DNA from: Chitinophaga sp. GbtcB8
GTDB taxonomy: Bacteria > Bacteroidota > Bacteroidia > Chitinophagales > Chitinophagaceae
Direction of reading: 5' to 3'
Length of the DNA stretch: 49,679 nt
Assembly: GCF_019091455.1 (NCBI RefSeq)
Contig: NZ_JAGXJN010000048.1
Coordinates: 1 to 49,679 of the forward strand
Positions 14,647 to 23,142 of the stretch are shown one piece after another (the first letter of the stretch is position 1; each line of letters begins with the position of its first letter). Under the pieces are notes generated by a model, which saw only the letters and a program-made list of their open reading frames with translations, was not told where the DNA came from and searched no databases. The translations under genes and the position numbers were made by a program.

Positions 14647-16053
14647 TTATATTTTTACTTTTTTCCAGTTACCTCTTTTAAAAACAGTGATACAGGCGGC
14701 GGCCAATACCAGCTCTGAAACCAGGATGGCAATAAAAATGCCTTGTGCACCCCAGCTGTAATGCAGGCCCAGCAAGTAAGCCAGCGGCAGCTGTGTGATG
14801 TAGAACATCAGCACATACAGTAAGGTTACTATGTGCACGGAACCGGCTGCGTTCAGGGAGCGGGAAATGACCATGGTATACCCAAAGAAAAAATAGGCAA
14901 TGGCCATATAACGCAGGTACAGCGCTGCATTTTGTGCAACAATGGTTTCCCGGGTAAATAAATGCACAATGTTTTCCCCGGCCAGTAATAATACCAGGGC
15001 AATGGCGCCCAGGAAGAACATGTTAAAAGTGCCGGTTTTCCACACAGATTGCTCTGCCCTTTCCGGCTGGCCTGCACCCAGGTTTTGCCCGGTTAGCACA
15101 CCAGCTGCATTGGCAATACCCCATGCCGGTAATACGGTGAACATAATAATACGGTTAGCCACAATGTAACCGGCCAGCACACTCTCCCCCAGCTTTGCTA
15201 CAATAATGATCATCAGAAAACGGCTGGATGAAGGCACCAGGTATTGTACCGTACCGGAAGCTGCCAGCTTTAACAGCCGTTTAATAATGTCCGGCACCAG
15301 CATCAATTGTTTTTTGCCGATCACAATCCTTTTTTCCTGCGTGGCAAAATACCAGCATTGGTAGCCCACACCTATGCAGTTGGCAATACCGGTGGCCATA
15401 GCGGCGCCCAGCAAACCGAAAGCAGGTATAGGCCCTGCTCCTAAGATCAGGATAGCGCATAACACGGCATTCACCGCATTGGACAACATCAGCGTGCGCA
15501 TAGCCATGGCCGCATTACCGGCCCCGCGGAACACGCCGTTCAGCAATACACGCATCACCACAAAAATGATACAGCCAAACATAATACGGGAAAACAGGTC
15601 GCCTTCCACCACCAGCGCCGGTGAAGCGCCTGCCAGCTGCAGGATGCCTTTGTTAAAGCACATAGCCAGCACACTAAATAATACGGAAAGTGTTATGCCC
15701 ATGTAAATAGCCTGCATAGCGGCCAAGCCAGCGGTTTGCGGTTTCTTTTCTCCTACCCGCCTGGATATAATGGCCGTAGCTGCAATGCTTAAACCCATTG
15801 CTACAGAATGGAAAATGATAATCACAGAATTGGTAATGCCTACAATAGTAATAGCCCTTTCTCCCAGGCTGCTTACAAACAGCAGGTCCACCATCACAAA
15901 CAGTGATTCCATGGCCAGCTCCAGCATAGTAGGCACGGATAATAAAAACGTAGCGCGGTTCACACTACCGGAAGTAAAATCTTTTTCAGTGCCGGCAATG
16001 GCATGTTTCAATAAGTTAAATATAGAGCGGGCTCTGAAAAGCACGGCGTTCAT
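14647..16053 (-). CDS. MATE family efflux transporter, probable siderophore exporter
   Basis: The 468-residue inner-membrane protein has twelve hydrophobic segments in two pseudo-symmetric halves, as in the MATE family. Typical sequences are an early LSVPTMLELAMESLFVMVD stretch, EKKPQTAGLAAMQA after the second/third helix, FRGAGNAAMAM, and GQNLGAGQPERAEQ in the second half. MATE pumps use Na+ or H+ gradients to expel cationic or amphipathic compounds. Its place between the N-hydroxylase and the carrier protein in a siderophore operon argues that it exports the finished siderophore or an intermediate. The substrate is inferred only from context. Confidence 0.88.
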   Translation of the reverse strand: MNAVLFRARSIFNLLKHAIAGTEKDFTSGSVNRATFLLSVPTMLELAMESLFVMVDLLFVSSLGERAITIVGITNSVIIIFHSVAMGLSIAATAIISRRVGEKKPQTAGLAAMQAIYMGITLSVLFSVLAMCFNKGILQLAGASPALVVEGDLFSRIMFGCIIFVVMRVLLNGVFRGAGNAAMAMRTLMLSNAVNAVLCAILILGAGPIPAFGLLGAAMATGIANCIGVGYQCWYFATQEKRIVIGKKQLMLVPDIIKRLLKLAASGTVQYLVPSSSRFLMIIIVAKLGESVLAGYIVANRIIMFTVLPAWGIANAAGVLTGQNLGAGQPERAEQSVWKTGTFNMFFLGAIALVLLLAGENIVHLFTRETIVAQNAALYLRYMAIAYFFFGYTMVISRSLNAAGSVHIVTLLYVLMFYITQLPLAYLLGLHYSWGAQGIFIAILVSELVLAAACITVFKRGNWKKVKI

Positions 16054-16069
16054 GAGTGATTGTTTAACG

Positions 16070-17404
16070 TTAAAAATGTTCCTGCACCAGCTGTTCTACA
16101 GGCGCTTTTGCAGCAGCCACGCCAAATTCCTGGTAAGCAATACGTTCCTCTACCTTGTAGATCTCTTTACCGGTTATGGTATTAATGATGCGGGAATTGC
16201 GGTAAGCGCCCATACCCAGGTCGGGCGTTACAAAGCCATGAGTGTGCAGCTCCACGTTCTGAACAAAGATCTCGCTGTTATTAATATCAATGGTATAGTT
16301 ACGATGCACATCCGGCAAGTTATCCGGCATACGGCGTATGCGCTCATGAATGCCCTGTATAAATGCGGGCTCATTGTACTTATAACCGGTAGCCAGCACC
16401 ACCGCATTGGTATGGTGTGTAAAGGGCAGCTGCTGCTGTATCTGTGTAAATTGTAACGCGTAAGCATGTGACCCGGTACCGGCTGTAATGCTGTTTAGCT
16501 CACTGCAGGTTTTCAGCTGCACATTTAAGGTTTGCCCGCCCACACTCATTTCATACAGGGTATCAAAAATTTCGTTGATGAGGTCATAATTAATGCCTTT
16601 AAACAATGGGTTCTGTGCCGATAAGATCTTGCGGCGTTTTTCCGGCGGCATGTTGTAAAAATAATCCACATACTCCGGGGAGGTCAGCTCCAGTGTGAGC
16701 TTGGAGTACTCCATCGGGTAAAATCTTTCTGCCCGGGTGATCCAGTCCAGCTGAAAACCGTTCCTGGTTTCCGGCAGCAGGTCGTGAAAAATTTCCGCAG
16801 CGCTTTGTCCGGAACCAATAACAGTAAGCGCCCCTTGTTTTAAAATATTGGCTTTGTTGGATAAATATTCCGATGTGTGGATCACGTTCGGCAACACCGT
16901 CCTGTTCACAAATGCCGGTACATAAGGCTGGGTACCGGTGCCCAGCACCAGCCTTTCCGCATAATAAGTAGCTGCCTGGCCGGTTTTAGTGTTTTGCACA
17001 CTTACTTCATACAGCTCATTGTTATAAGTTACTGATACTACTTTATGCGAAAACCGGCAGGAGGGTAATTGCTCAATAACCCACTTGCAATACTGGTTAT
17101 ACTCCTTACGCAGCATGTAAAAACTTTCCCGGATAAAGAAGGGGTACAGCCGGTTTGTTTGCTTCAGGAAATTCAGCCAGCTGAAATGGCTGGTAGGATC
17201 GGCCATGGTAACCAGGTCTGTGCCCATGAACGGGGTTTGCAATGTAGCATTGTCTAACATTAAACCGGGATGCCAGTCAAACACATCGCCCTGGTCAAAG
17301 AAAACAGCATGCACGCTTTTAACGGGGTGTAACAATGCAGCCAGCCCAAGGTTAAAAGGACCAATGCCAATGCCGATGAGATGATATACCTGTTGTTTAT
17401 TCAT
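16070..17404 (-). CDS. Lysine/diamine N-hydroxylase (IucD/DesB-like flavin monooxygenase)
   Basis: The 444-residue enzyme belongs to the L-lysine 6-/ornithine 5-/diamine N-monooxygenases that make the hydroxylamine of hydroxamate siderophores. The FAD-binding motif is GIGIGPFNLG (11-20), with family segments WHPGLMLDNATLQTPFM and LVTMADPTSHFSWLNFL after it. The NADPH motif is VIGSGQSAAE (195-204), and the late VLATGYKYNEP is the FATGY-type motif. With a PLP decarboxylase in the same operon, the substrate is probably a cadaverine-type diamine rather than free lysine. The gene starts 1 nt after the GNAT gene stops, suggesting tight coupling with acylation of the same amine. Confidence 0.93.
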   Translation of the reverse strand: MNKQQVYHLIGIGIGPFNLGLAALLHPVKSVHAVFFDQGDVFDWHPGLMLDNATLQTPFMGTDLVTMADPTSHFSWLNFLKQTNRLYPFFIRESFYMLRKEYNQYCKWVIEQLPSCRFSHKVVSVTYNNELYEVSVQNTKTGQAATYYAERLVLGTGTQPYVPAFVNRTVLPNVIHTSEYLSNKANILKQGALTVIGSGQSAAEIFHDLLPETRNGFQLDWITRAERFYPMEYSKLTLELTSPEYVDYFYNMPPEKRRKILSAQNPLFKGINYDLINEIFDTLYEMSVGGQTLNVQLKTCSELNSITAGTGSHAYALQFTQIQQQLPFTHHTNAVVLATGYKYNEPAFIQGIHERIRRMPDNLPDVHRNYTIDINNSEIFVQNVELHTHGFVTPDLGMGAYRNSRIINTITGKEIYKVEERIAYQEFGVAAAKAPVEQLVQEHF

Positions 17405-17405
17405 T

Positions 17406-18680
17406 TTAGATTTGTTTTTCAGTTTGTGGGGTAATGTGCTGCGCCTCGGGGAATTTGGCCCAATACCATTCCCGGTAGCAGAAATTCAGGTTAGCTTTTT
17501 TATGCGGCAGCTCAATCACTTTCTCTATCCTGAATCCTACATGCGCTTTGTTCATAATAGCTGCCAGGGATTCAACCGATCCTTCACCCACCATTTTGCC
17601 TACCTGTGGTTGTGCAAATACAAAATCCAGCATGGATTGCGTGGATGGGGAAGCAAATTTTTTCCTGGGATCAGTAGGCGCAATAAACTGGTGCGTGCCA
17701 TAATCAGTAGGCAATGCGGGATAGTAGTCAGCCAGCATATCGCGCACAACCCAGTACACTTCAAAATTGTACGTTGGCTCGCCATTTATTTCACCAATGT
17801 AGCTATGGGCGGCATTGCCCGGCAACATAGTACGGTAGTAGGTTTCCAGCTGCTGTAAGGACCAGTCCATTTTCCAGATCTTTTTAGCATGCTCCCGGTT
17901 AAACCACTCGTGTACCATTTCCAGGTCACGGTCTACATCAAACGGGCGTATGCTTACCGTTATATTTTCTTTGGGAAAATAGCGGCTGTATACCGTGCCT
18001 GTTCCTGTTGGGTTAATGAGCGCCCTGGAAAAAAAGTGTTTGTGTAAAGGGTTAGGCGTATTTCCCAGCTTATTATTGGATAACAGCTGTTTAATTACAT
18101 CAGTGCCCTCTGCTTCAAAAAATCTATACGCCAGCTGAATTAAATAAATTTCATCTGCCTGGTAATGATAACCCAGCGTGCCTATTACCGGCATTAGCTG
18201 ATGCAGTATAAATTCTTCTGCCTGTGCTGTTAGCAATGGCAGGTTTTGCTGCAAATAGCTTTCAAACCAGGCTATAGGATCAGGCATCCCCCGGGGCACA
18301 TCCGGCAACGGATCTATGTGCATTGCATTCAAAGCCGGTGCATAACGTTCAATAATAGCAGCCAGGCCATCTGCATCTATCACTTTTATTATCCCTGTAG
18401 CTATCTCTCTTTCTGCCGCAGGAAGATCAAAAACATGATACCCGCTTTCTGAAAAATATTGCAGGGGTACAAACACTTCCAGCCCAATGGATGAAAAGTC
18501 CAGACGCAGGTGTAATGCATAACCGGTAGTTTTATAGAATGCAGCCAGCGGTGCATCATACTTTGGCATACCGCCATAACAGCTACTGTTATTGAGCTCC
18601 AGGCAGCAGTAATGAAGCAGCGCTGAAATTTTTTCACTTGGTGTTTGCGTTATTGGCGGACTAATAACCTGTATCTCCAT
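17406..18680 (-). CDS. GNAT-type hydroxylamine acyltransferase with long N-terminal domain
   Basis: The C-terminal part (about 230-415) is an IucB/RhbD-like acyltransferase, with ITVSIRPFDVDRDLEMVHEW, HAKKIWKMDW, SYIGEINGEPTYNFEVYWV and a late VGFRIEKVIELPHKKANLNF. These enzymes acylate the N-hydroxyamine to give a hydroxamate, usually from acetyl- or succinyl-CoA. The N-terminal part (about 1-225, with CCLELNNSSCYGGMPKYDAP and EEFILHQLMPVIGTLGYHYQ) is not present in RhbD-size members (about 190 residues), and I do not recognise it. It might recruit the operon's carrier protein or bind the amine substrate. Placement directly before the N-hydroxylase supports the role. Confidence 0.8.
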   Translation of the reverse strand: MEIQVISPPITQTPSEKISALLHYCCLELNNSSCYGGMPKYDAPLAAFYKTTGYALHLRLDFSSIGLEVFVPLQYFSESGYHVFDLPAAEREIATGIIKVIDADGLAAIIERYAPALNAMHIDPLPDVPRGMPDPIAWFESYLQQNLPLLTAQAEEFILHQLMPVIGTLGYHYQADEIYLIQLAYRFFEAEGTDVIKQLLSNNKLGNTPNPLHKHFFSRALINPTGTGTVYSRYFPKENITVSIRPFDVDRDLEMVHEWFNREHAKKIWKMDWSLQQLETYYRTMLPGNAAHSYIGEINGEPTYNFEVYWVVRDMLADYYPALPTDYGTHQFIAPTDPRKKFASPSTQSMLDFVFAQPQVGKMVGEGSVESLAAIMNKAHVGFRIEKVIELPHKKANLNFCYREWYWAKFPEAQHITPQTEKQI

Positions 18681-18681
18681 T

Positions 18682-19482
18682 TTAATTTTTTATTTTAATT
18701 AACCATGCACGTATTTCAGCTACTGCCAGCTGCACACGCAGCTTGCCAAATAGCTGTCCCTGCTCAGGTGTAGCCATACAGGGATCGCCGGAAACACCGG
18801 CAGCATCCAGGGGCCCATTACCACCTTTGGTAGTATCACCGCTGGCGAAGTAAGCGGTTCTGACAGCTGCAGGTGTGGCGGCCCAGGTTTCTGCAGCATC
18901 CCACAAACCTCCATGCCCGCCGGGCACCTGGCCCTTGGCGGCAATCATGGCTTCTATTTGCGTTCTTGCTTTTGCATAACCATCACTGGAAAAAAATACG
19001 CGTACACCTGTTGGCTGCAGCATGCTGTCTAAGCGGGCAGCCAGTATTTTTAAAGGCTGCTGGCTGTTGAAATGATCGCTGAGCAATACTATGTGCCGGA
19101 AACCGGCCATTACCATGCTGCGCACCAGGTCTTCATGCACGCTGGTAAATGTTTGATCGCTCAGGGAAATAGTTCCCGGGAAACGTTCCAGCACCGGGTG
19201 ATTAGGCGCAAAGGGCAGTATAGGCGCTATCAGCGTATTCCCTAAACTATCTGCAATCTGCGCGGCATACCGGCGCACCCGGTAATTATGCTTGCCCAAT
19301 ACCAGGTGCGGGCCGGATGCCTCTGTGCCTCCGCTGAAGATCAATACCGTTTGTGCACCGGCACGGATCTTTGCGGCCAGTTCCCGCGAGGTCAGATCTT
19401 CTATAAACAGCTGCTGCTGCTGCGCATGCAGCCGGCTGCACACTAATACGGCCAGCAGGCAAAAACTGATTAGCTTTCTCAT
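18682..19482 (-). CDS. Secreted creatininase-family protein with altered metal ligands
   Basis: The 266-residue protein has a signal peptide (KLISFCLLAVLVCSRLHAQ), then a creatininase/MftE-like amidohydrolase domain. Matching segments are FSGGTEASGPHLVLGKHNYRV, LPFAPNHPVLERFPGTISL, IVLLSDHFNS and PGGHGGLWDAAETW. Compared with the usual 'EQHGPHLPLGTD' and 'NGHGGN', the first Glu and several glycines are kept. One metal-binding His is Ser, the usual Asp is replaced by His in LGKHN, and NGH is SDH. So it may bind metal differently or not hydrolyse amides at all. Its ATG overlaps the end of the second synthetase gene (4 nt). A periplasmic protein within a cytoplasmic biosynthetic operon suggests tailoring, hydrolysis or iron release. 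Confidence 0.75.
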   Translation of the reverse strand: MRKLISFCLLAVLVCSRLHAQQQQLFIEDLTSRELAAKIRAGAQTVLIFSGGTEASGPHLVLGKHNYRVRRYAAQIADSLGNTLIAPILPFAPNHPVLERFPGTISLSDQTFTSVHEDLVRSMVMAGFRHIVLLSDHFNSQQPLKILAARLDSMLQPTGVRVFFSSDGYAKARTQIEAMIAAKGQVPGGHGGLWDAAETWAATPAAVRTAYFASGDTTKGGNGPLDAAGVSGDPCMATPEQGQLFGKLRVQLAVAEIRAWLIKIKN

Positions 19483-21302
19483 ATTATTTCCAGTTGCGGG
19501 CGCAGTTTGGTTTTAAAAGCAGCCACCGGGTTTTGTAAAACGCCCACAGCATGCACCTCAAAAGGATTAGCGCGGTTGCGCAGCTGCCGGTTATTGCTGA
19601 TCTGCATTTTATTCAGCGCATCCGGGCTAAACTGCGGCACAAACAGATCGTCGCGTTTAAACTTTGCCGCCAGTTCCGGGTGCGCCTGCTGGTACTGTAA
19701 TATTGTTTCCGCAACCAGCTCCCAGAAACGGGCTTCCGGGTAATCTGCATGCTCTACCAAAATGGCGGAGATGAAACGGAAAATGGAATCAAATACCTGG
19801 GTAAAAATTGGCAGTGTGCGCGCTTCTTCAGCCACCGGTACCAGCAGGCGTTTAGCCGCTTCCGGTAGTACGGTATCTGCATTCATAACAGATACTTCCT
19901 CTCCAATGTCTTTCATGATGGTCCTTACCGGTACATTATTTTCCAGCACCAGTATAAGGTTTTCCCCATGTGGCATAAATACCATATCGTACTTATAAAA
20001 GCAATGCAGCAAGGGGCTCATATAACAATAGAAATATTGGCGCAGCCAGGTATCTGTATCCTTACCGGAGCTGCGGATCAGTTCCGGGAGTAAGGCATTG
20101 CCATTTACATCCGCATGCAGCAGCGCGGCCATGGTCATCAGGCGCTGGCCCGGCTGCACTTTCGGCAGAGGGCTTTCACGCCACAAGGCCGCCAGCATTT
20201 TTTTATAGGGGTTATCTGTTTTGGTGGCCTGCTCATAAATATGGTTGGAATAACCCGTGGTGGCTATTTCCCGCAGGGTACAAAAACCTGTTTCCTGCAA
20301 ATAGGCATCTCCTTCTACCAGCGTATGCACCCATTCATTAATTACCGGCGTGGTACGCATAAAGTAGGGCGACAATCCCCGTACATAACCCATGTTTAAA
20401 ATAGACAGCGCGGTTTTTACATAGAACTTCTGTGGCTGATCTACGTTAAAAAAAGTGCGGATAGACTGCTGGGGCAAATACTCATCATCCCCGTAACCCA
20501 GATACACCAGCTTATGGGCGGCAATATCCGGTGCAAAAATGCCGGCCAGCTTATTAAACCATTGCCAGGGATGCACCGGCATAAAAATATATTGCGCCGG
20601 ATCCAATGCTTTCCCGGTAAGTATAACATTAAAGGCGGCTACTTTTTCAGCGCCCAGCTCCTGCTGCTGCACCTGCTCATAGGTAAGCGGGTCTATGCTG
20701 GTAAATTCCGTACAATCCCGGCGGCCGGCCAGCCATATTAAAGGAAATGGCGTAGCTGCTTCCGGCGCAAAACTTTTATAGTCTGTAGCATCAAAACCTA
20801 TACGCCCATTGTTAGCTACAAAACGGGGATGCCCCGTCATGGCATGCTCTACTTCCTGGTAACCCGCCGTGGCAAGGTATTCAGCGGAAGGCCCCTCCTG
20901 TGTATGGATGTAAGCGCTGCCATACAGCGTAGCGCTTACTTCTTCCATATACACCGGCAGCAGTGCCGGGTCCATGTTCATCTGTTCATTAAATTCCACT
21001 ATGAAAGCCAGCGCATCCAAAGGTGCAGGCGCGCCATCGATCAATTTTTTTATAGAGGGCATATCAATATACCAATGCCGGAGCTGCAAAATTTTTGCGC
21101 GGAAATGATATACCACTTTTATACTTTCTGCAGCCAGCGCATAATAATTCCACCCTTCTTTTGCATACTCAAATGCAGGCTGAATGATCTGCTCATGGGC
21201 AAACTCCGCGATCATTTTCCGGAGCTGCAGGCGGTTCACCTTTTCCCAGACAGCCGGTTGCAGGTGGGCCACTGCTTCCCGGGGATCTATTGAATAAGAC
21301 AT
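19479..21302 (-). CDS. NIS siderophore synthetase (IucA/IucC family), second tandem copy
   Basis: The 607-residue ATP-dependent condensing enzyme of the NRPS-independent siderophore family joins a carboxylate to an amine through an acyl-adenylate. Seen motifs are HAMTGHPRFVANNGRIGFDA (adenylate/phosphate binding), FMPVHPWQWFNKLAGIF, QSIRTFFNV, KTALSILNMGYVRGLSP and MPHGENLILVLENNVPVRTI. The pattern is closest to the DesD/AlcC group, which works on N-acyl-N-hydroxydiamine units. A longer in-frame start at 21371 would overlap the preceding gene; the ATG at 21302 gives MSYSIDPREAVAHL, aligned with the neighbour and exactly equal in length. It begins 16 nt after that gene. Confidence 0.92.
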   Translation of the reverse strand: MSYSIDPREAVAHLQPAVWEKVNRLQLRKMIAEFAHEQIIQPAFEYAKEGWNYYALAAESIKVVYHFRAKILQLRHWYIDMPSIKKLIDGAPAPLDALAFIVEFNEQMNMDPALLPVYMEEVSATLYGSAYIHTQEGPSAEYLATAGYQEVEHAMTGHPRFVANNGRIGFDATDYKSFAPEAATPFPLIWLAGRRDCTEFTSIDPLTYEQVQQQELGAEKVAAFNVILTGKALDPAQYIFMPVHPWQWFNKLAGIFAPDIAAHKLVYLGYGDDEYLPQQSIRTFFNVDQPQKFYVKTALSILNMGYVRGLSPYFMRTTPVINEWVHTLVEGDAYLQETGFCTLREIATTGYSNHIYEQATKTDNPYKKMLAALWRESPLPKVQPGQRLMTMAALLHADVNGNALLPELIRSSGKDTDTWLRQYFYCYMSPLLHCFYKYDMVFMPHGENLILVLENNVPVRTIMKDIGEEVSVMNADTVLPEAAKRLLVPVAEEARTLPIFTQVFDSIFRFISAILVEHADYPEARFWELVAETILQYQQAHPELAAKFKRDDLFVPQFSPDALNKMQISNNRQLRNRANPFEVHAVGVLQNPVAAFKTKLRPQLEII

Positions 21303-21318
21303 GATATTGATGTTTAGT

Positions 21319-23142
21319 TTAAAGCACACTTGTTTTAAATACTGCCAAAGGGTTTTTAAATGTCCCTGCAAACTGCTGGCTTTTGAACGGGTTGTTCGGC
21401 TGTATCATCCGCTGGTTATTGCGGATCTGCAGGCGGTTCAGGCAGGTTTTAATGATCTCGTCCGCAAACAGATCGCTACGCCGGAACTTTTCTTCCAGCT
21501 CCGGGTGCCGCTGCTGGTAGTCCAGGATACAGTCTGCTGCCAGCTCCCAGAATTTTTCTTCCGGGTAATCTGCATGCTCCACCAGTACGTGTGATACAAA
21601 GCGGAAAAAACAATCGAAGATCTGTGTAAAGATGGACAGGATCTTCAGCTCTTCCGGTACCGGTATTACAATGCGTTTTACATGGTCCGGCAGCTCCAGG
21701 TTACTGTTCACAATGGCTACTTCTTCTGCTATATCCTTCATGATGGCGCTTACCGGTACATTGTTCTCCAGCACCAGTATCACATTCTCCCCATGCGGCA
21801 TAAAGCGCAGATCATAATAGTAAAAGCAATGCAGCAGAGGGCTCAGGTAACATTGCAGGTAATGCTGCAGCCAGGTAGTAATATCCAGCCCGGATGATTG
21901 AATGAGCACCGGCAGTAAAGCCTGCCCCTGCGCATCAATATGTAGCAATGCCGCCATGGTCATTAAGCGCTGGCCGGGCTGCAGCTTGGTCATGGGGCTT
22001 TCCCGCCAAAGGGTAGCCAGCATTTTCTTATACGCGCTTTCTGTTTTAATAGCCGTCTCAAAATACCGGTTGGTGTAACCCATGGTGGCTGCCTCTCTTA
22101 ACATGGTAAAACCTTTTTCCTGCAGGTAAGCGTCACCATTTACCAGGTCGCTCACCCATTCATTAATGGCAGGTGTAGTGCGCATGTAATAAGGCGATAA
22201 GCCACGCATGAAACCCATGTTCAGGATAGACAGCGCCGATTTTACATAAAACCGTTCAGGCGTACTCACGTTAAAGAGCGTACGAACAGATTGCTGGGGC
22301 AAATACGTATCTGCTCCATATCCCAGGCATACCAGGTAATTGGCAGCTATGTCCGGTGCAAAAATGCTGGCCAGCTTGTTATACCATTGCCAGGGGTGCG
22401 TGGGAAAGAATAAATACTGTGCAGGGTCCAGGCCTTTTGCTGTCAGTATTTGGCTGAAGACCGCACGGGTAGCTCTATCCAGCTCCCGTTCCATTACCTG
22501 CTGGTAATCCAGCGGCGCTATAGCGGTGAATTCTGTTCTGCTTATATGTCCGGCCAGCCATATCACCGCAAAGGGGCTGGCTGCTTCCGGCGCGTAACGG
22601 CGGTAATCAACCGTGTCATATCCTATGCGCCCGTTATTGGCTACAAAACAGGGGTGACCGGCCATCATGGAATGTTCCACTTCCTGGTAATCTGCCCGTG
22701 TAAGCGCTTCTGCTGTAAGCGTGTTGTAAGTGTGCATGTAGGCGCTGCCATACAAGGTGCTGATGATCTCTTCCAAATAAGTAGGCAGCAGCTCCGGATC
22801 AAAACCCAGCTTTTCACTATACTCTATAATAAAGCTTACGGCTTCCAGCGGTGCGGGTTTACTATCCACATACTTTTCAATGGAGTTAGTATCTATATAC
22901 CAATGATCCAGGCTTAGGATCTTTGCACGAAAGCGGTAACTGATGGCCTTTGCTGGCGACAGAACATAATACTGCCAGCCTTTATGAATATATTCCAGCT
23001 GCGGTTCTATCAGCAGCTCGTGTGCAAATTCCGCAATGATCTTTTTCAGATGTAAGCGGTTCACCTGGGCCCAGGTGGCCGGATCCAGGTGCGCTACTGC
23101 ATCCTCCGCAGCTATTTTCAATGATTCCTGTAGCATGTGCAA
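21319..23142 (-). CDS. NIS siderophore synthetase (IucA/IucC family), first tandem copy
   Basis: The 607-residue paralogue of the downstream gene aligns with it without large gaps from LDPATWAQVNRLHLKKIIAE to the C-terminus. Family motifs are HSMMAGHPCFVANNGRIGYD, FFPTHPWQWYNKLASIF, QSVRTLFNV, KSALSILNMGFMRGLSP and MPHGENVILVLENNVPVSAI. Compared with its neighbour it differs at several exposed loops and has an extra Met in the MAGHP motif. Two synthetases usually mean two different condensations, for example dimerisation and cyclisation, or acylation at two carboxylates. The gene ends 16 nt before the second copy and starts directly after the decarboxylase stop. Confidence 0.92.
   Translation of the reverse strand: MHMLQESLKIAAEDAVAHLDPATWAQVNRLHLKKIIAEFAHELLIEPQLEYIHKGWQYYVLSPAKAISYRFRAKILSLDHWYIDTNSIEKYVDSKPAPLEAVSFIIEYSEKLGFDPELLPTYLEEIISTLYGSAYMHTYNTLTAEALTRADYQEVEHSMMAGHPCFVANNGRIGYDTVDYRRYAPEAASPFAVIWLAGHISRTEFTAIAPLDYQQVMERELDRATRAVFSQILTAKGLDPAQYLFFPTHPWQWYNKLASIFAPDIAANYLVCLGYGADTYLPQQSVRTLFNVSTPERFYVKSALSILNMGFMRGLSPYYMRTTPAINEWVSDLVNGDAYLQEKGFTMLREAATMGYTNRYFETAIKTESAYKKMLATLWRESPMTKLQPGQRLMTMAALLHIDAQGQALLPVLIQSSGLDITTWLQHYLQCYLSPLLHCFYYYDLRFMPHGENVILVLENNVPVSAIMKDIAEEVAIVNSNLELPDHVKRIVIPVPEELKILSIFTQIFDCFFRFVSHVLVEHADYPEEKFWELAADCILDYQQRHPELEEKFRRSDLFADEIIKTCLNRLQIRNNQRMIQPNNPFKSQQFAGTFKNPLAVFKTSVL

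Noticed and set aside
21303..21371. Longer start of the second NIS synthetase
   Set aside because: It overlaps the end of the first synthetase by about 50 nt and does not align with its paralogue.
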